From Pseudisothecium myosuroides (lineage: Eukaryota; Streptophyta; Bryopsida; Hypnales; Lembophyllaceae), in contig OX637292.1 in NCBI GenBank assembly GCA_951799445.1, forward strand, positions 5,707,296 to 5,771,295: a stretch of DNA of 64,000 bases, given 5' to 3'. Position numbers and translations under genes: made by a program. The notes below the pieces were generated by a model. The model saw only the letters and a list, made by a program, of their open reading frames with translations. It was not told where the DNA came from and ran no database searches. The number at the start of each line of letters is the position of its first letter. Position 1 is the stretch's first letter. Of this stretch, positions 1 to 11,427 are shown in pieces.

Positions 1-317
1 ACACCATTTAACATCAAACCATACATTATTTGTTACTACAATTACTTATTTATAGGCTTTGGAACAAAGCTGAGGAGGCTTTTCATCGATAGAAGCTACC
101 TTGAGAAATTTTGAGTACCCACCTTACTCAAAAATTGAGCCAATCCCTACAAAATAATGGGTGATAATTTTGACACTTAAGGAAGATAGAGTACAATGAA
201 ATTGGATAGTCAAGAGCAGTGGGTTTTTTTGGCAATTTGTTGTCAATTTGCACCAAAATATTGGGCCCTACACCAAGCCCATAGAACAAAATAGCAGTCT
301 AAGGGCGAAAAATCTCC

Positions 318-515
318 AAAAAACTTCAAATTAAAAAACTTGGATGAAATAGCTAGATTGTGGATGAAAATCAAATTATGGATATGTGATATGTGCTAAT
401 ATGATTTTTTCTATCCAATATATGGATGAATAATGAAGTTTAGAGTACCACTATAACATTCAATATCGCCATTTGGGCACTTCATTAAAAATAAAAATAA
501 AACCTGGTCAAGAGT
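318..515 (+). repeat. Dispersed repeat, copy 1 (pairs with 50834-51035)
   Basis: This stretch matches 50834-51035 in the same orientation. Shared landmarks are AGATTGTGGATGAAAAT, a region around ATGTGCTAAT, and CCACT(A/G)TAACATT. No coding potential or terminal structure is visible. It probably belongs to an uncharacterised interspersed family. Confidence 0.6.
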
Positions 516-956
516 GTTAGTTTTGGATTAAAAATATCCGGATTCATCCAATTCAAATTTGAAAAGAACCTTAAAATTTAGATGAAATCTAGAATCCAAT
601 CTTGAAAGTAAAAATTAATTTAGAATAATGGGCTAGAAAAAAATGTTGGGTGAAGTCTTGAAGGATGAACTAAAAATAAAACTTCATCCATCCAAAAAAA
701 TTGCTAAAAATATCCCACGATAACGATTTTACTATTTTAGAATAGGCATGCAATGCTCTACAATTTGAGTTAACAAAAGTCTGAATTCCTCAACTTTAAT
801 TTACAAGTCTAGAATTTTAGCTTAGACCATCCAAAACCACCCAAAACCTCTCACTTTTACAGTTTGTATCAATTTTAGTTAAGATGTGAACCACTCATAG
901 TTTAGCATTAGAAAAAACGTGTTCACTACTTAGAATGCCAATTGAACAACACTTAA

Positions 957-1425
957 ACCTTGAAGGACCATTTTCCCTTCAAGGGTCAAATGGAATTTTG
1001 GACGAGTGCCTATGGTTCCAATTTTTGTCTTGATTTTTTGGAACATTTTTGAATATACAAAAATTGATTAGCTTTGTGAGAATATAATTTTTTTTGTCAA
1101 TTAGAGCCCAGGAACAAAAGTTATGCCCAAATAAGCTCAAAACATAGGAGAGGCGATAGCAAAAAATAGGTTTAAAATTTGAATTAAAAAAACCCTGCTC
1201 ATAGATTATATTTTTGTCTACGCGTAAAGCTTTGATTCATTCCATTTGGATTTGTTATGAGAAAGTTATGGACAATCTTGTTTTTCAGGCAACTAGAGCA
1301 TCTTCTTGAAAAAAGAACTCATAGGACTCATTTTTTAATACAATTTTTACAACTTTTCAAAAAAACAAATACCACATGGTTTAATTTGCTTGCTAGAACA
1401 ATATTGTCATTGGGATTAGTGCATT
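957..1425 (-). mobile_element. Part of a TTAA-flanked element, interrupted by the next copy
   Basis: TTAA at 953-956 is followed by ACCTTGAAGGACC, a diverged terminal motif of the family. The next ~460 bp run parallel to the start of the 1430-2341 copy, with shared landmarks AGCTTTGTG, CCCAGGAACAAAAGTTATG and GGGATTAGTGCATTTTAA. It stops at the TTAA where the 1430-2341 copy begins. Sequence after that copy (2346 onward) resembles the expected continuation for about 25 bp and then diverges. This is best read as an older element with a younger relative inserted in it. Confidence 0.55.
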
Positions 1426-1429
1426 TTAA

Positions 1430-2341
1430 TCCCTAAAGGACCGTTGTCCATTAATGGGATTTCGGCAAATACCTAAGGGCTGATTTTTTGTCGTGATTTT
1501 TTGAAACTTTTTTTGAAGATAGAAAAATTGATAAGCTTTGTGGGAATATAATTTCTTTCACAATCGGTGCCCAGGAACAAAAGTTATGACCAAGTAAGCT
1601 CAAAACAAGGGACCGGGGGCAACAAAAAAAATTGCAAAAATTTGAATTTTTTTTTTCATTTTTTTTGTCGTAGATTATATTTTTGTCTATTTGGAAAGCT
1701 TTGATTCATTTCATTTGAATTTGTTATGAGAAAGTTATGGACATTCTTGTTTTTCGGGCAGTAAGAGCATCTTTTTGGAAAAAATAACTTGTAGGATCCA
1801 TTTCTGAATGCATTTTTTGCAATTTTTTGCAATTTTTTTTTGAATGGTTTAGTATACTTGCTATAACAATCTCACCATTGGGATTAGTGCATTTTAATTC
1901 CATCTAAAAGATATTAATACTATAAGATTTTCCTTCTATCTCGTACTTGTTTCTGCTTAACAATTTTTTTAAGAAAGAAGTTTAAGTTTTTTTGAATTTT
2001 GTTTTTTTCCCTAGACTCTCAACTCAATTTTCCACTACAAAGATTTAAAGCTCAACTTTTTAGTGCAAAAAATTTAAGTTAAAAATGTTCAAAGTCAAAT
2101 AATCTAGTCCCGTAATGTAATGAAAAACTTGTTTTTTTACTTTAAATGCAGATATCTTGCAATCTCTGCGGTCAAATTTTCTGAAAATTTTTCCACTCAT
2201 TCTCATACTAATTGTTAGTTATAAGATCCTATGGTTAGATGTGCAAAAAAATAATTTTCAGAATCTTTTACTCATTTCTATAGAAATGGCAATTTTGAGT
2301 GTTTTTTGGTAGAAAAAAGGCCTCAAGTGGTCCACTAGGTG
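1430..2341 (-). mobile_element. TTAA-flanked TIR element, group I (~912 bp)
   Basis: TTAA at 1426-1429 precedes TCCCTAAAGGACCG, and GGTCCACTAGGTG precedes TTAA at 2342-2345, so the ends are imperfect inverted repeats between TTAA tetranucleotides. The interior is homologous in reverse orientation to 22257-23156 and 60011-60894, for example around CATAGGATCTT and the AACAATTTTTTT run. It has no long ORF and is therefore non-autonomous. Confidence 0.65.
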
Positions 2342-2345
2342 TTAA

Positions 2346-2915
2346 ATATCCAACTTAGGATTTGAAGACCAACAACAAAGCATAAGATTATATATGCTTT
2401 ATCTCAAGGATATAGCTTAAATGCTCACACATGTATTGAAGTTTGTTTTTTTCTTAGAAAGGTTCTCAGCAATGTCATACAAGCCACATATATAGTGGTT
2501 TTATGTAGGTCCCACAAAAGTCACAAAATTATTCATATAAAGATTGAGGCTCACTGTGGGCACTTGCGCGCTTGTATTGCAATTAAAAGATGGTTGTTTG
2601 AATGTTCATACAAGGATATGGAGTCTAAAAGTATAATCCCTTTTTTTGCTTCAAAGATGCTTTTAATGGTGGTTCTATCAAATACTTTTGTTCCTGTACT
2701 TTTTGTTCATGGATGTAGATACTTTGACATACGCATGGTATTGGCTTGGATGTCTTTTTTTTGCCATAACTATAGGTGCTTAAGGCCTTGTAGTTTTCCT
2801 TCATGCATTTTGTGGAGTTGTAGTGTCAACCTCAGTGTCAACATGTATCCACTTCAGATCAAATTTGGTTGCTAAAATAGCTTAGTTGCTTAGTATAGTC
2901 ATATTTGGTCAGCCG
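2346..2915. other. No recognised gene
   Basis: A 126-codon ORF on the plus strand (2495-2875) has no recognisable domain, is rich in Cys and hydrophobic residues, and has no splice or expression support. I treat it as chance. Nothing else was seen here. Confidence 0.5.
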
Positions 2916-2984
2916 CATGACTAAGGCAAGTCATGTGCATGACTAGGATAAGTCATATGACTAGAAGAAGTCATGTGACTAAGG
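2916..2984. repeat. Short tandem array of CATGACTA(AG)G units
   Basis: Four to five degenerate copies of a roughly 18-20 bp unit alternate ATGACTA with AAGTCAT, so each unit is itself palindromic. The same ATGACT/AGTCAT core recurs in the arrays at 5090-5240 and 6118-6355. Confidence 0.65.
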
Positions 2985-3097
2985 TTTTAAAACCCTAGCC
3001 GCCACTTCTATGTAGCCGCCACTGAATTAGGGTTTTAAAACCTTAGCTGCCATTTTCTTGGAGGCGCCCTGTCAAAGTAAAATATTTGGTTATTTTT

Positions 3098-3459
3098 TCA
3101 TCTTCTTTCTTTGGTTCTTGTTGCCTTCTAGGTTTTGCTTCTTCTTGCCTTTTAGCTCTTGTTCCTTGTTGCTTTTTAGTACTTGCTTCTTGTTATCTTT
3201 TAGCTCTTGCTTTTTCTTGCTTCTTAATTCTTGCCTCTTAGTTCTTGTTCCTTGTTTTTAGTTTCTTCTTGTTACCTATTAGTTCTTGTTTCTTGTTTCT
3301 TATTTCTTCTTGTTGCTTGTTGCTTCTTGATAGCTTTTATCATTTCTTTAATTAATTAATTTAGTTTCTTTTTGTTGCATCTTAATTCATGCTTTTTATT
3401 GCTTTTTGTTGCATCTTAGCTCTTACTTCTTCTCGTTATTTGTTACATTTTGTTGTGTT
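3098..3459. repeat. Low-complexity T/C-rich tract, left part
   Basis: An irregular array of CTTGTTGCTTCTTG-type words reads on the plus strand as Leu/Phe/Ser-rich spurious ORFs (for example 3058-3261). The same texture resumes at 4259-4435 after the inserted element at 3464-4254, so the two parts were once continuous. Confidence 0.7.
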
Positions 3460-3463
3460 TTAA

Positions 3464-4254
3464 CCCCTAAAAACCTTAGTGCTTTGAACAAAACACAAAT
3501 GTGTTGTAAAATATAAGTTCTATAATTATTTAAAATTTGCATCAGAGATGACAATGTAAAGCACAAAAAGTAAAAAGTATCCGTACGATCAAAATTATAA
3601 AAATATTTTTAGATTCTTTTCAAATCCATTCCTTAAATTAGGTTGTTTGTTTTATTTGTTTCTTATGGTGAGATCTCCTGGACCATGCATCCCGGAGTCA
3701 TATGCTTGGTACCATTGGAAAGCTCTTGGCAAGAAGGGGTGCACGGGCTTTGTTTTGTGGCATTTGGACCTACAATAGGAAAATTATTGAATTTCAAAGT
3801 TTTTATTGAATAAAAAAATTAGAAAAATACTTTTACAGTTGTTTATACTATGGCAACAACACAACGCACATTAGTAAATTTTGAAGATATAACTTCAAAA
3901 ATTCACCAAAAATATAATTTCTATCTTTAGCATTTAAATTTTTATTGATTGGTCAAAATTGTGGTTTCTATTTATTTGTAAAGAAACGCATAAGATCTAG
4001 TAATGTGACCATCAATACTTTTTCCAAATAATAAATTTTCCAACACTAGGCAAATTCTACATACTTTGTGCTATTTTCCTTATAATTTTTGTTTGATTGT
4101 AGCAATTTTAGTTTTGAATGTAAAATTGAAAGATAGCCCAATCTAGTTTGCAAAAAAAATTGAAAAAATTGAAAAAAAAAATCTACCCAAAAATGTTGCC
4201 TTAAGTCGGACAGACGGGACAATGACTAAAAATGGTCACTTGAGCACTTAGGGG
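3464..4254 (+). mobile_element. TTAA-flanked TIR element, group II (791 bp)
   Basis: The left edge is TTAA (3460-3463) followed by CCCCTAAAAACCTTAGTGC. The right edge is GAGCACTTAGGGG followed by TTAA (4255-4258). Both flanks are the same low-complexity CTTGTTG tract, which makes the boundaries unusually clear. The interior 3650-3900 is homologous in inverted orientation to 15870-16105. There is no coding capacity. Confidence 0.75.
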
Positions 4255-4258
4255 TTAA

Positions 4259-4435
4259 CTTATGCTTCTTGTTTTTTCTTATTGCATCTTATTTCTTGTT
4301 TTTTGTTGTATCTTGTTGCATCTTATCTCTTACTTCTTGTTACCTCTTTGCACTTGCCGCCTTTTGCTTCTTGTTCCCTCTATCACCATTGCTATTTTTT
4401 CTTCTTCTTTGTTTGCGATTTCTAGAGATATAGTG
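4259..4435. repeat. Low-complexity T/C-rich tract, right part
   Basis: This continues the tract at 3098-3459, again with CTTCTTGTT and TTGCATCTTA words. The 78-codon ORF spanning it is a by-product of composition. Confidence 0.65.
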
Positions 4436-5059
4436 ATTATGGCTTTTTTTCTTACCTTTAACTTGTGCTACATATTTTGTGTTGCCTTAAATCTTTGAAG
4501 GTTGAGCTATGTTGATCATTCACTGAAATTAACCTCTTTGATTTTACATATAGGTATTGGAAGTTGGAATGAAGTTATTGGAGGCTACTTGCAACACCAA
4601 AGAGGCAACATCTTTACAATTTGATAAAGAGTATAGGTCCTATAAGCGTGTGGGAATGTATATTTACAAAATGTCATTGTAATACATTTTGTATTTGTAA
4701 TTAATAAATGTCATTGAGAAGAGTCACATTCTTTCTTGCATTTTTTCTCTCCAATATGATTGTCTCTTGTGAATCTCAAAAATCATATGTACTCTATTTT
4801 AATTGGATAGAGTCTTTTATTTAGTTGCTAAACCATGTTGATGCATGACTACAATGTGCCATGTCCGTTTATAATGTATTAAAAATGTGACTATAGTTTA
4901 TGACAGAAGCTACTATAAACCTCAATCACCCCAATTAGAAACCACATGTGCACACAAATCTAAGAAATGCAACTCTCATTTATCCGGAATATCACTTGCT
5001 TGAGTCATATTTTACAATATATCTTGGCCAAAATAGAACTAGCTGTAGTTACATAATGC

Positions 5060-5240
5060 TCACAATTATGCCAAAAATGTCATTCTATACTTTTAAAAAT
5101 ATGACTACATTCAATCATAAAATTACTAGTAACATTTCATGTGAATTGCCACATCAACCAAAAATATGACGACTCACAGTCATATTTCATGTCAACAAAA
5201 ATTTGACTAACAAAGGTCATATTCTACATCAGTAAAAAAT
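5060..5240. repeat. Degenerate array with ATGACT/AGTCAT palindromes
   Basis: Units contain AAAATATGACT and a following TCATATTTCATGTCAAC-like segment, about 43 bp apart. They are related to the better preserved array at 6118-6355. Confidence 0.55.
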
Positions 5241-6117
5241 ATAACTTATGGAAGGATGATTGCAAGAAACACTTGTACTATTTGTTGCATTTTTTTATTT
5301 TCAGACTTTTAGTACTTTTGTACTACGAATCACCTTCAGTACTATTGGAGATTTGGAGGCATGGAACATGAAATCCAAATGGTCAATTGGATTTCAGATC
5401 TACTATTTTGACAACATGTAATGTTCATCATTGGATGACAAGAATGGATGGAAATACTTAATTTGCCATAAAAATAATTTAGTTTGGCAGATTGAAGATA
5501 CTTCAGGCCCCCACCAGTACTATTGAGTCTTTCGATATACCTTGAAGTACTATTTTGAGCCATAGGCTGCAATTTACGCTAGAAAATGAGACTTCACATT
5601 TTTATTTTTTAAATTAGAAAATGAATTTGAAAATTTTATTTTAAAAGTGGCCATTACTGCCAACTAAGAGCAAAGTAGAAAGATCAAAGCTAGAACTAAA
5701 AAACCATTTTTAATTCAATAGAAATTCAATCTAAATATAGCACACTTGAGGCCAATAAAAAAACACTTGGAATGTATTTTTGGAAATCCCTCTTTTGAGA
5801 AGGTTTATTTCTATTAGAAAAGCTAGCCTACCAAATCTAAAGACGTAACTCTTTGAAAAAGGTACTTGATAGTACTAATAACCACCAAAATAGGATGTGT
5901 GACGTACATTTAAAATTCAATTTCACCTACTGAATTAATTTTGAAAACACTGAAATAATTCAAATACATTTTCTATTGCTACAAGAAGCTTGCTTTTTGA
6001 GTTGCTTTTAAATTTCATGTTCATTCAATCATTTTTTCAATACTTATGGCACAAAACAACTTCCACATTGAACGTGACTGTAAAGGAAAATAGGATAGGT
6101 GTTTCTTGCAATTACTT
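5241..6117. other. No recognised gene; core between two related arrays
   Basis: AT-rich sequence with no supported ORF. The 76-codon minus ORF at 5342-5572 lacks any motif. Its position between two arrays of the same repeat suggests it may be the interior of a non-autonomous transposon with subterminal repeats. The sequence ATTTAGTTGTAGTAATT near 6624-6640 resembles a decayed CACTA-type right end, but I could not find a convincing left end. Confidence 0.3.
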
Positions 6118-6355
6118 GGGAGTCATAATCCACATCAATAGAGAATATGAATCATGAGGGTCATATTCTACATCAACACAAAGTATGAGTCACGAGAGTC
6201 ATTTTCTACATCAACAAAAAATATGACTCACAAGAGTCATATTCCACATCAATAAAAAAAATACGACTGCATAAAGTCATATGCTATGCCAACCAAAATA
6301 TAATTTATTATAGTTATATTCATGTCAGCCAAAAATATGACTATACAAAGTCATA
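6118..6355. repeat. Tandem array, ~43-bp unit with TATGACTC..GAGTCATA hairpin
   Basis: Five to six degenerate units each read as TATGACTCAC followed by AGAGTCATATT and CACATCAAC. The TATGACT and AGTCATA halves are complementary, so every unit can form a short hairpin. It is related to the arrays at 2916-2984 and 5060-5240. Confidence 0.7.
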
Positions 6356-7289
6356 TGTCGCTTCGGCTTTTTTTTTTTCCCTTTGCCTTGGCCAGTGAAG
6401 AGAAGTCAAGCCTCTTAAGATAGTCAACTTATACGCCATGTTGGCAAAATATGGCTAATTATGGCTAATTTATCCCCAACAAATATAATTGCAAATATAC
6501 CTATGTCCAAAGCAACTTGTCGGTAACAAATAGACCCGGTCATATTGCGCATCATCTACAATGATTTCAACGTGAGTCACATTTTGAGATTTTACAACTA
6601 ATTGCAGTCACAAAACACCCATTTAGTTGTAGTAATTAAATTCCATACTTCAAGTTACTTATCTTTCTCTTAAAAAAACTCAAAATGGGTGATTGTGTTG
6701 TTTGTTGGATCCTAGTAGGTAATATGATTGATTTTTTGAAATTTGAAATACTATGTGGTCATGAAATATTAGCTACTGAAATTGTTAGTAGCATATACAA
6801 TTAATAATTTTCTAATGCTAGATATTAAGGCTTGCTAGAAGATATTGTCAATCTTTTAAAATGAAACAAACGATAAAGATAGTGATTTCATATGAGGATG
6901 GATCTTGGTGTGGTTGTTATTGATCTTCTTTTACTTATTAAAATGCATTCCCTTAATTGACCTAGATTGTCTACCAAGAATTTGTAACTCAAACAATACA
7001 AATCAAAACCACATAGAAGCAAAAGTTGTATACATTTACAAGCATACCCACAAACAAGGAGTTGAATTCTCCTAATGACACATCAATTGTAGATATACAA
7101 TAAAATTAACACCATAAAGAGTCGTCACTTATACTACCAATGAATCTTTACTTATTGTTAGAGGTCTAATAAAATGAGTAGATCAATCTTATAGAGTAAA
7201 ATGATAGTTATCAAATATGACATTTGATTAAATTGCCATATCATGGTAAAAAAATAAAAATAAAATACTACCAGTAGTTGCCAACAAGA

Positions 7290-8440
7290 CTAAATAAAAA
7301 ATAGCTAGGAATCATTTAGGTGTTTCTAAATGTTTGTTAACTTATAACCTATAAATATTGACAAAATTTATCAATATTTGTAGATTATTTAAAAGACATT
7401 AGCTATAAAAGCTACATTTGAAGTTCCTACCTAATTTAAAGTGTACAACTTAAAGTCATGAGAAGAGGGCAAGAGAGCGTGAATTGAATGATGGTACTCT
7501 AAATGGAGTGTGATTGTGTTTAATTAAAATATTTAAGTACCAATATAGAAGAGACTTTTGAAAATCTTAATAAATTATATATTTTTTATTAGAAGTATGT
7601 GTCAAATAAGTTAGTAAGTTGCAAAATGAAAATGGTGAAAAATGCCAAGTAGGTGTGTTTTTTCAAATTTTCAAATAATTTACAATTAAAAAATCAAATT
7701 CATAAAAAATTTGTCTAAAAAGTCATCCATAGTTGAATCAAGGCAACTTGAATTCAGCTCGCAATAAGCGAGAGGAGTTTCAAGCACACCCAAAGCGGGG
7801 GGATCGAACCTTAGTCTCTACGATGACAAAGTTTGTTATGAACCAGGAGACCACCACCTAGGGGGGATCAAACCTTAGTCTTTACAATTGATGACAAAGT
7901 TTGTCATGAACCAAAAGACCACCACCAAGAGGAGGATCGAACCTTAGTCTCCAAGATGACAAAGTTTGTCATGAACCAGGAAACCAATAGTGGGCTTCAC
8001 TGCATTCGTCAAAATCTAAAAGGTATTCATGTATAAAAATAACTATCATGAGTCCATAGTGCACAAACTGCGATTGGGCCTACGATAGGTGCTGGCAACG
8101 TAAAACAAGCCCATAGTTTGTGAGGGGTGCAAGGGGTGCTTATGTTGTAGTAAATGTATATCTTTAATTTACTAAAAATTTGGAAAGTCTAGCCTTTTTG
8201 AACCTTATATGGTGAAATGACACCTTAGAATTCATCTTTCAACACTTTGAGCTACAATTAAAAATTTAATAATTATAACTCTTCAAATCTCCAAGTAAGT
8301 GCCACCTCATCAAAAAAAACTTAGAAATGTACTTCTTGAAACATTTCCTATCTTCTATCCTATCCTTCCTTTATTTCTTAGTCCACGTTCTCTTGAACAC
8401 CAAGCAAGTGAAAGGGTGAATCAACCTTCTTTCTATGCCT
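7290..8440 (+). repeat. Dispersed repeat family B, copy 1
   Basis: Homologous in the same orientation to 8570-9310 and 36480-37205. Shared landmarks are AGCTAGGA..CATTTAGGT, CCTATAAATAT, AAAATGGT(G/C)AAAAA, the GATCGAACC(T/C)TAGTCT module, TTTACTAAAAATTTGG and a terminal CAAGTGAAAGGGTGAA. No ORF of transposase or reverse transcriptase type is present. It could be a non-autonomous retroelement or an LTR remnant. Confidence 0.6.
7796..7985 (-). repeat. Three tandem copies of a ~65-bp tRNA-like module
   Basis: Three consecutive units contain GGATCGAACCTTAGTCT, GATGACAAAGTTTGT and ATGAACCA..AGACCACCACC. On the minus strand each unit reads GTGGTCTCCTGGTTCAT followed about 35 bp later by AAGGTTCGATCC. 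This resembles an A-box/B-box pair of a tRNA-derived promoter, with a good B box GGTTCGATCC. The sister copies at 9130-9190 and 36718-36785 have only one module each. It does not fold as a complete tRNA, so it is not a tRNA gene. Confidence 0.55.
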
Positions 8441-8569
8441 CTTCTAGTTTTTGATAAAAGATATCTCCAAAATTAAGTTATATTGAAGAGTTCGCAAGAA
8501 GCCATATGAAGTTTACAACAAGTGATTTATTGTTTAGGTTTTATTTTCATTAAAAATTATTGATTAGAT

Positions 8570-9310
8570 CCAACCAAACTACATGTTATAGTATTGAATT
8601 GTACATGTTATTGATTAGATCCAAACATAGCTAGGATTTATTTAGGTATTTTGAAGTGTCTATTAATTTATCACCTATAAATATTTATGAAATGTACTTG
8701 ACGATTATTTAAAGGAATTTGGCTATATATAGGATACATTCTAAGTCCTTTTCTATTTCAAGAGGCAAACCTCACTTTAAGTAGAAAATGAAGGCAACAA
8801 AGATTGAATTGGGTGATGTACAGTGGTATTCTAAATGGGGTGTGATTGTATTTAAAGTACCTATCCAAAGGAGACCTTTGATAGCTAGAATATAATCTAT
8901 TTTCTTTATTGAAAGTATGTATCAAGTAAATTAATGAGTTGCATAAAGAAAATGGTGAAAAAATGCCAAGTAGGTGCTCTTTGAAAATTTTGAAAAGAAT
9001 TACAATAAAACAATCAAATTTATAATAAATTTGTCTAAACAATCATCCGGCCTATTCCAAGGGGCATTTAAGTACCTTCAAATCCACAATTAGATTGATT
9101 AAGGCAACTTGAATGCACCTCGCAATAGTCTGGGGGATCAAACCTTAGTCTCCATGATGACAAAGTTAGTCATGAACCGAGAGAGCACCTGTGGGCTTAG
9201 ATGCACTTGTTAAGATTGGAAAGATATTCATGTAGCAAAACATATCGTTTGCCCACGATGCATAGTCCGCAAAGGGTGCTTGTGACAAAGTAAATGTGTA
9301 TCTTTAATTT
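8570..9310 (+). repeat. Dispersed repeat family B, copy 2
   Basis: Second copy of the 7290-8440 family with a single tRNA-like module near 9130-9190. The small minus ORF at 8758-9042 is a shadow of the repeat. Copies 1 and 2 are adjacent in direct orientation. Confidence 0.6.
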
Positions 9311-11427
9311 ATTAATTTACAAAAAAATTACATAAATACAAGAATGAAAAGAAAAGAAAAGAAAAAATGTTAAAATATTCTTTTATAATTACTCAAATGA
9401 GAGACAATTTGACCTCCTTTATTTCAAAGACTTCCCGCTAAGGTGTTCCTTGGTTTTTTTCTAAGAGAAAAATACACATTACAGTTAGTTGAAGTCATAA
9501 AGTGTTAGTTATATGAAATGATTTCTATTAATAGAAATTAATAGAAATTTAAAACTAATTTTGTATATCAATTTTTTTAATTTTTTAATTAAAAATAAAA
9601 TTATTATAAAATTATAAAGTCATAATATAGAATAATAAAATATAATAATATAGGAAAGAATGTGCTTATATTTTAATGAGTCAAACTTCAAACTAATATG
9701 ATCTAAATGAGAGATGACATAATTTAATGGCCTAGAGACCTAATCTATTTTTGATGAAAAGACATATATTAGGATTGTGGAGAAGAGTAAACAGTATGTC
9801 GCACAAAAATAATTGCCTAATATATGAAACTTGAGTCTTGTGACTTCATAAATTCAATGTCTTCAAAGTCTAATGTCTTCAATTGGTGGACTTCAAATTT
9901 CAAGTCTTTAATTAAGTAGCTTCAATGTTCCATGGTTCTAGTCTCTTCATACCCCTCATATTGATCAATAAAGAAGGATATATAGTATATTTAAAATACG
10001 TATTTATCACCTATACACTCCTAATTATATTCTTTAATATGGAAAATAAAAATCTCCTAAACCAAATCCAATTTAAAGATTATCACTAGTATATGATTGA
10101 ATTTTTTTGCCCAAGTAAATGTTAATCACTACCATGGAATTACTTGCTTAGAATTGAAACAACAATTTAAATATTACAAAGTTAAATATTTTGTAATTTA
10201 AGATTTAGAAAAATGCCAAGAGTATTTAATTAAAATATTATAAAAATACTGATGAAATAAAATCAAATACAAATTTTATAAAGATGAAGATTCCAAATTT
10301 TTAAGTTTGATGCTTAACTATAATTATATTCAACAAGTACACAAGCAATAAGCATTATAAACTAACTCTTCAACTTCCCGTCACAAAAGTACAAAATTTA
10401 GGGTTTAAGATTACAACATTCTTATGACTTTAGATTAATTTTTACTATAATCAATTAATATGACTCTAAGAAATGGGTCTAAATTTTTTATGATCTATAA
10501 ACTCTTTAAAATATAAATAATGAATATTGATTACATATGGCATTTTTTTCTATGATTCACATTTTTTATAATAATATTTTTCAAGCATTGCAATATACCT
10601 TGATTAGTTAAAATAGAGAAGACAAAAATTAAAAAATTTATTTCACATGATAAAAGTTGTTGACAAGAAAATTTTCATGAATATGAGATTAAATAGAAGT
10701 ACTCTAAAGATTTTTGATAAATATAATAATGATATAATTTCAAATGCTATAAATATTTTTTTATTTTTCAATTATTATGGTTCTCTAGAAGAACTCAATT
10801 GATAAGAAATTCTTTATAACCTTAATCATTACGATTTGTGTGTCATATTTTTTAATTGTATTTTACACTTTGAATTCAAATCAATTTATAAGTTTAATAG
10901 ATTTCTACCAAGCAATAAGATATTTTCTTTTCAATAATAAGATTTTTATAGTGTAATGAATATTTTATTATCAAAAGCATTTGCAATTTCAAAATACAAT
11001 CTATTACTATGCATTAATAAATGTTAGTGAAAAATTGTTATTGCAAGAAAAATGCGCTCATTGAAGATAATTGTCCAATTCTATTATTTTTGTATTCAAT
11101 ATTGTTATAAATTTATTTCATCATTACCAATATTTATTAATACGCCACTGAATCAGCAAGATCTAATATATTCAAATCTTATGCACAAATGGACAAAAAA
11201 ATTCATATGTTCATACACACAAGGATGCCTACAAAACTTACTGGTATATTACTCTTTATATCATTAGCTTGGATCAAATTGTATATATTTTTTGAAATAC
11301 CAAATTTTTTAACTTTTATTGAAATAAATAAGAGATAGTGTAACAATAATTGATCTCATTGAAATTATATAAATGAATAGGAAATCATTCAAGAGAAAGG
11401 AAAACAAGGAATATTCATTTTTCAACA
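9311..11427. other. AT-rich intergenic DNA upstream of the GDU-like gene
   Basis: More than 2 kb of very AT-rich sequence with no supported ORF or repeat boundary. A TATATAAA-like string near 11367 lies about 60 bp before the next start codon and could be the TATA box for that gene. This rests on position and composition only. Confidence 0.35.

Noticed and set aside
2495..2875. 126-codon ORF on the plus strand
   Set aside because: No domain, no conserved motif, unusual Cys/His/hydrophobic composition, and it sits in repeat-rich AT DNA.
7796..7985. tRNA gene or CRISPR-like array
   Set aside because: Units are immediately adjacent with no unique spacers, lie in a eukaryotic repeat family, and do not form a complete tRNA cloverleaf.
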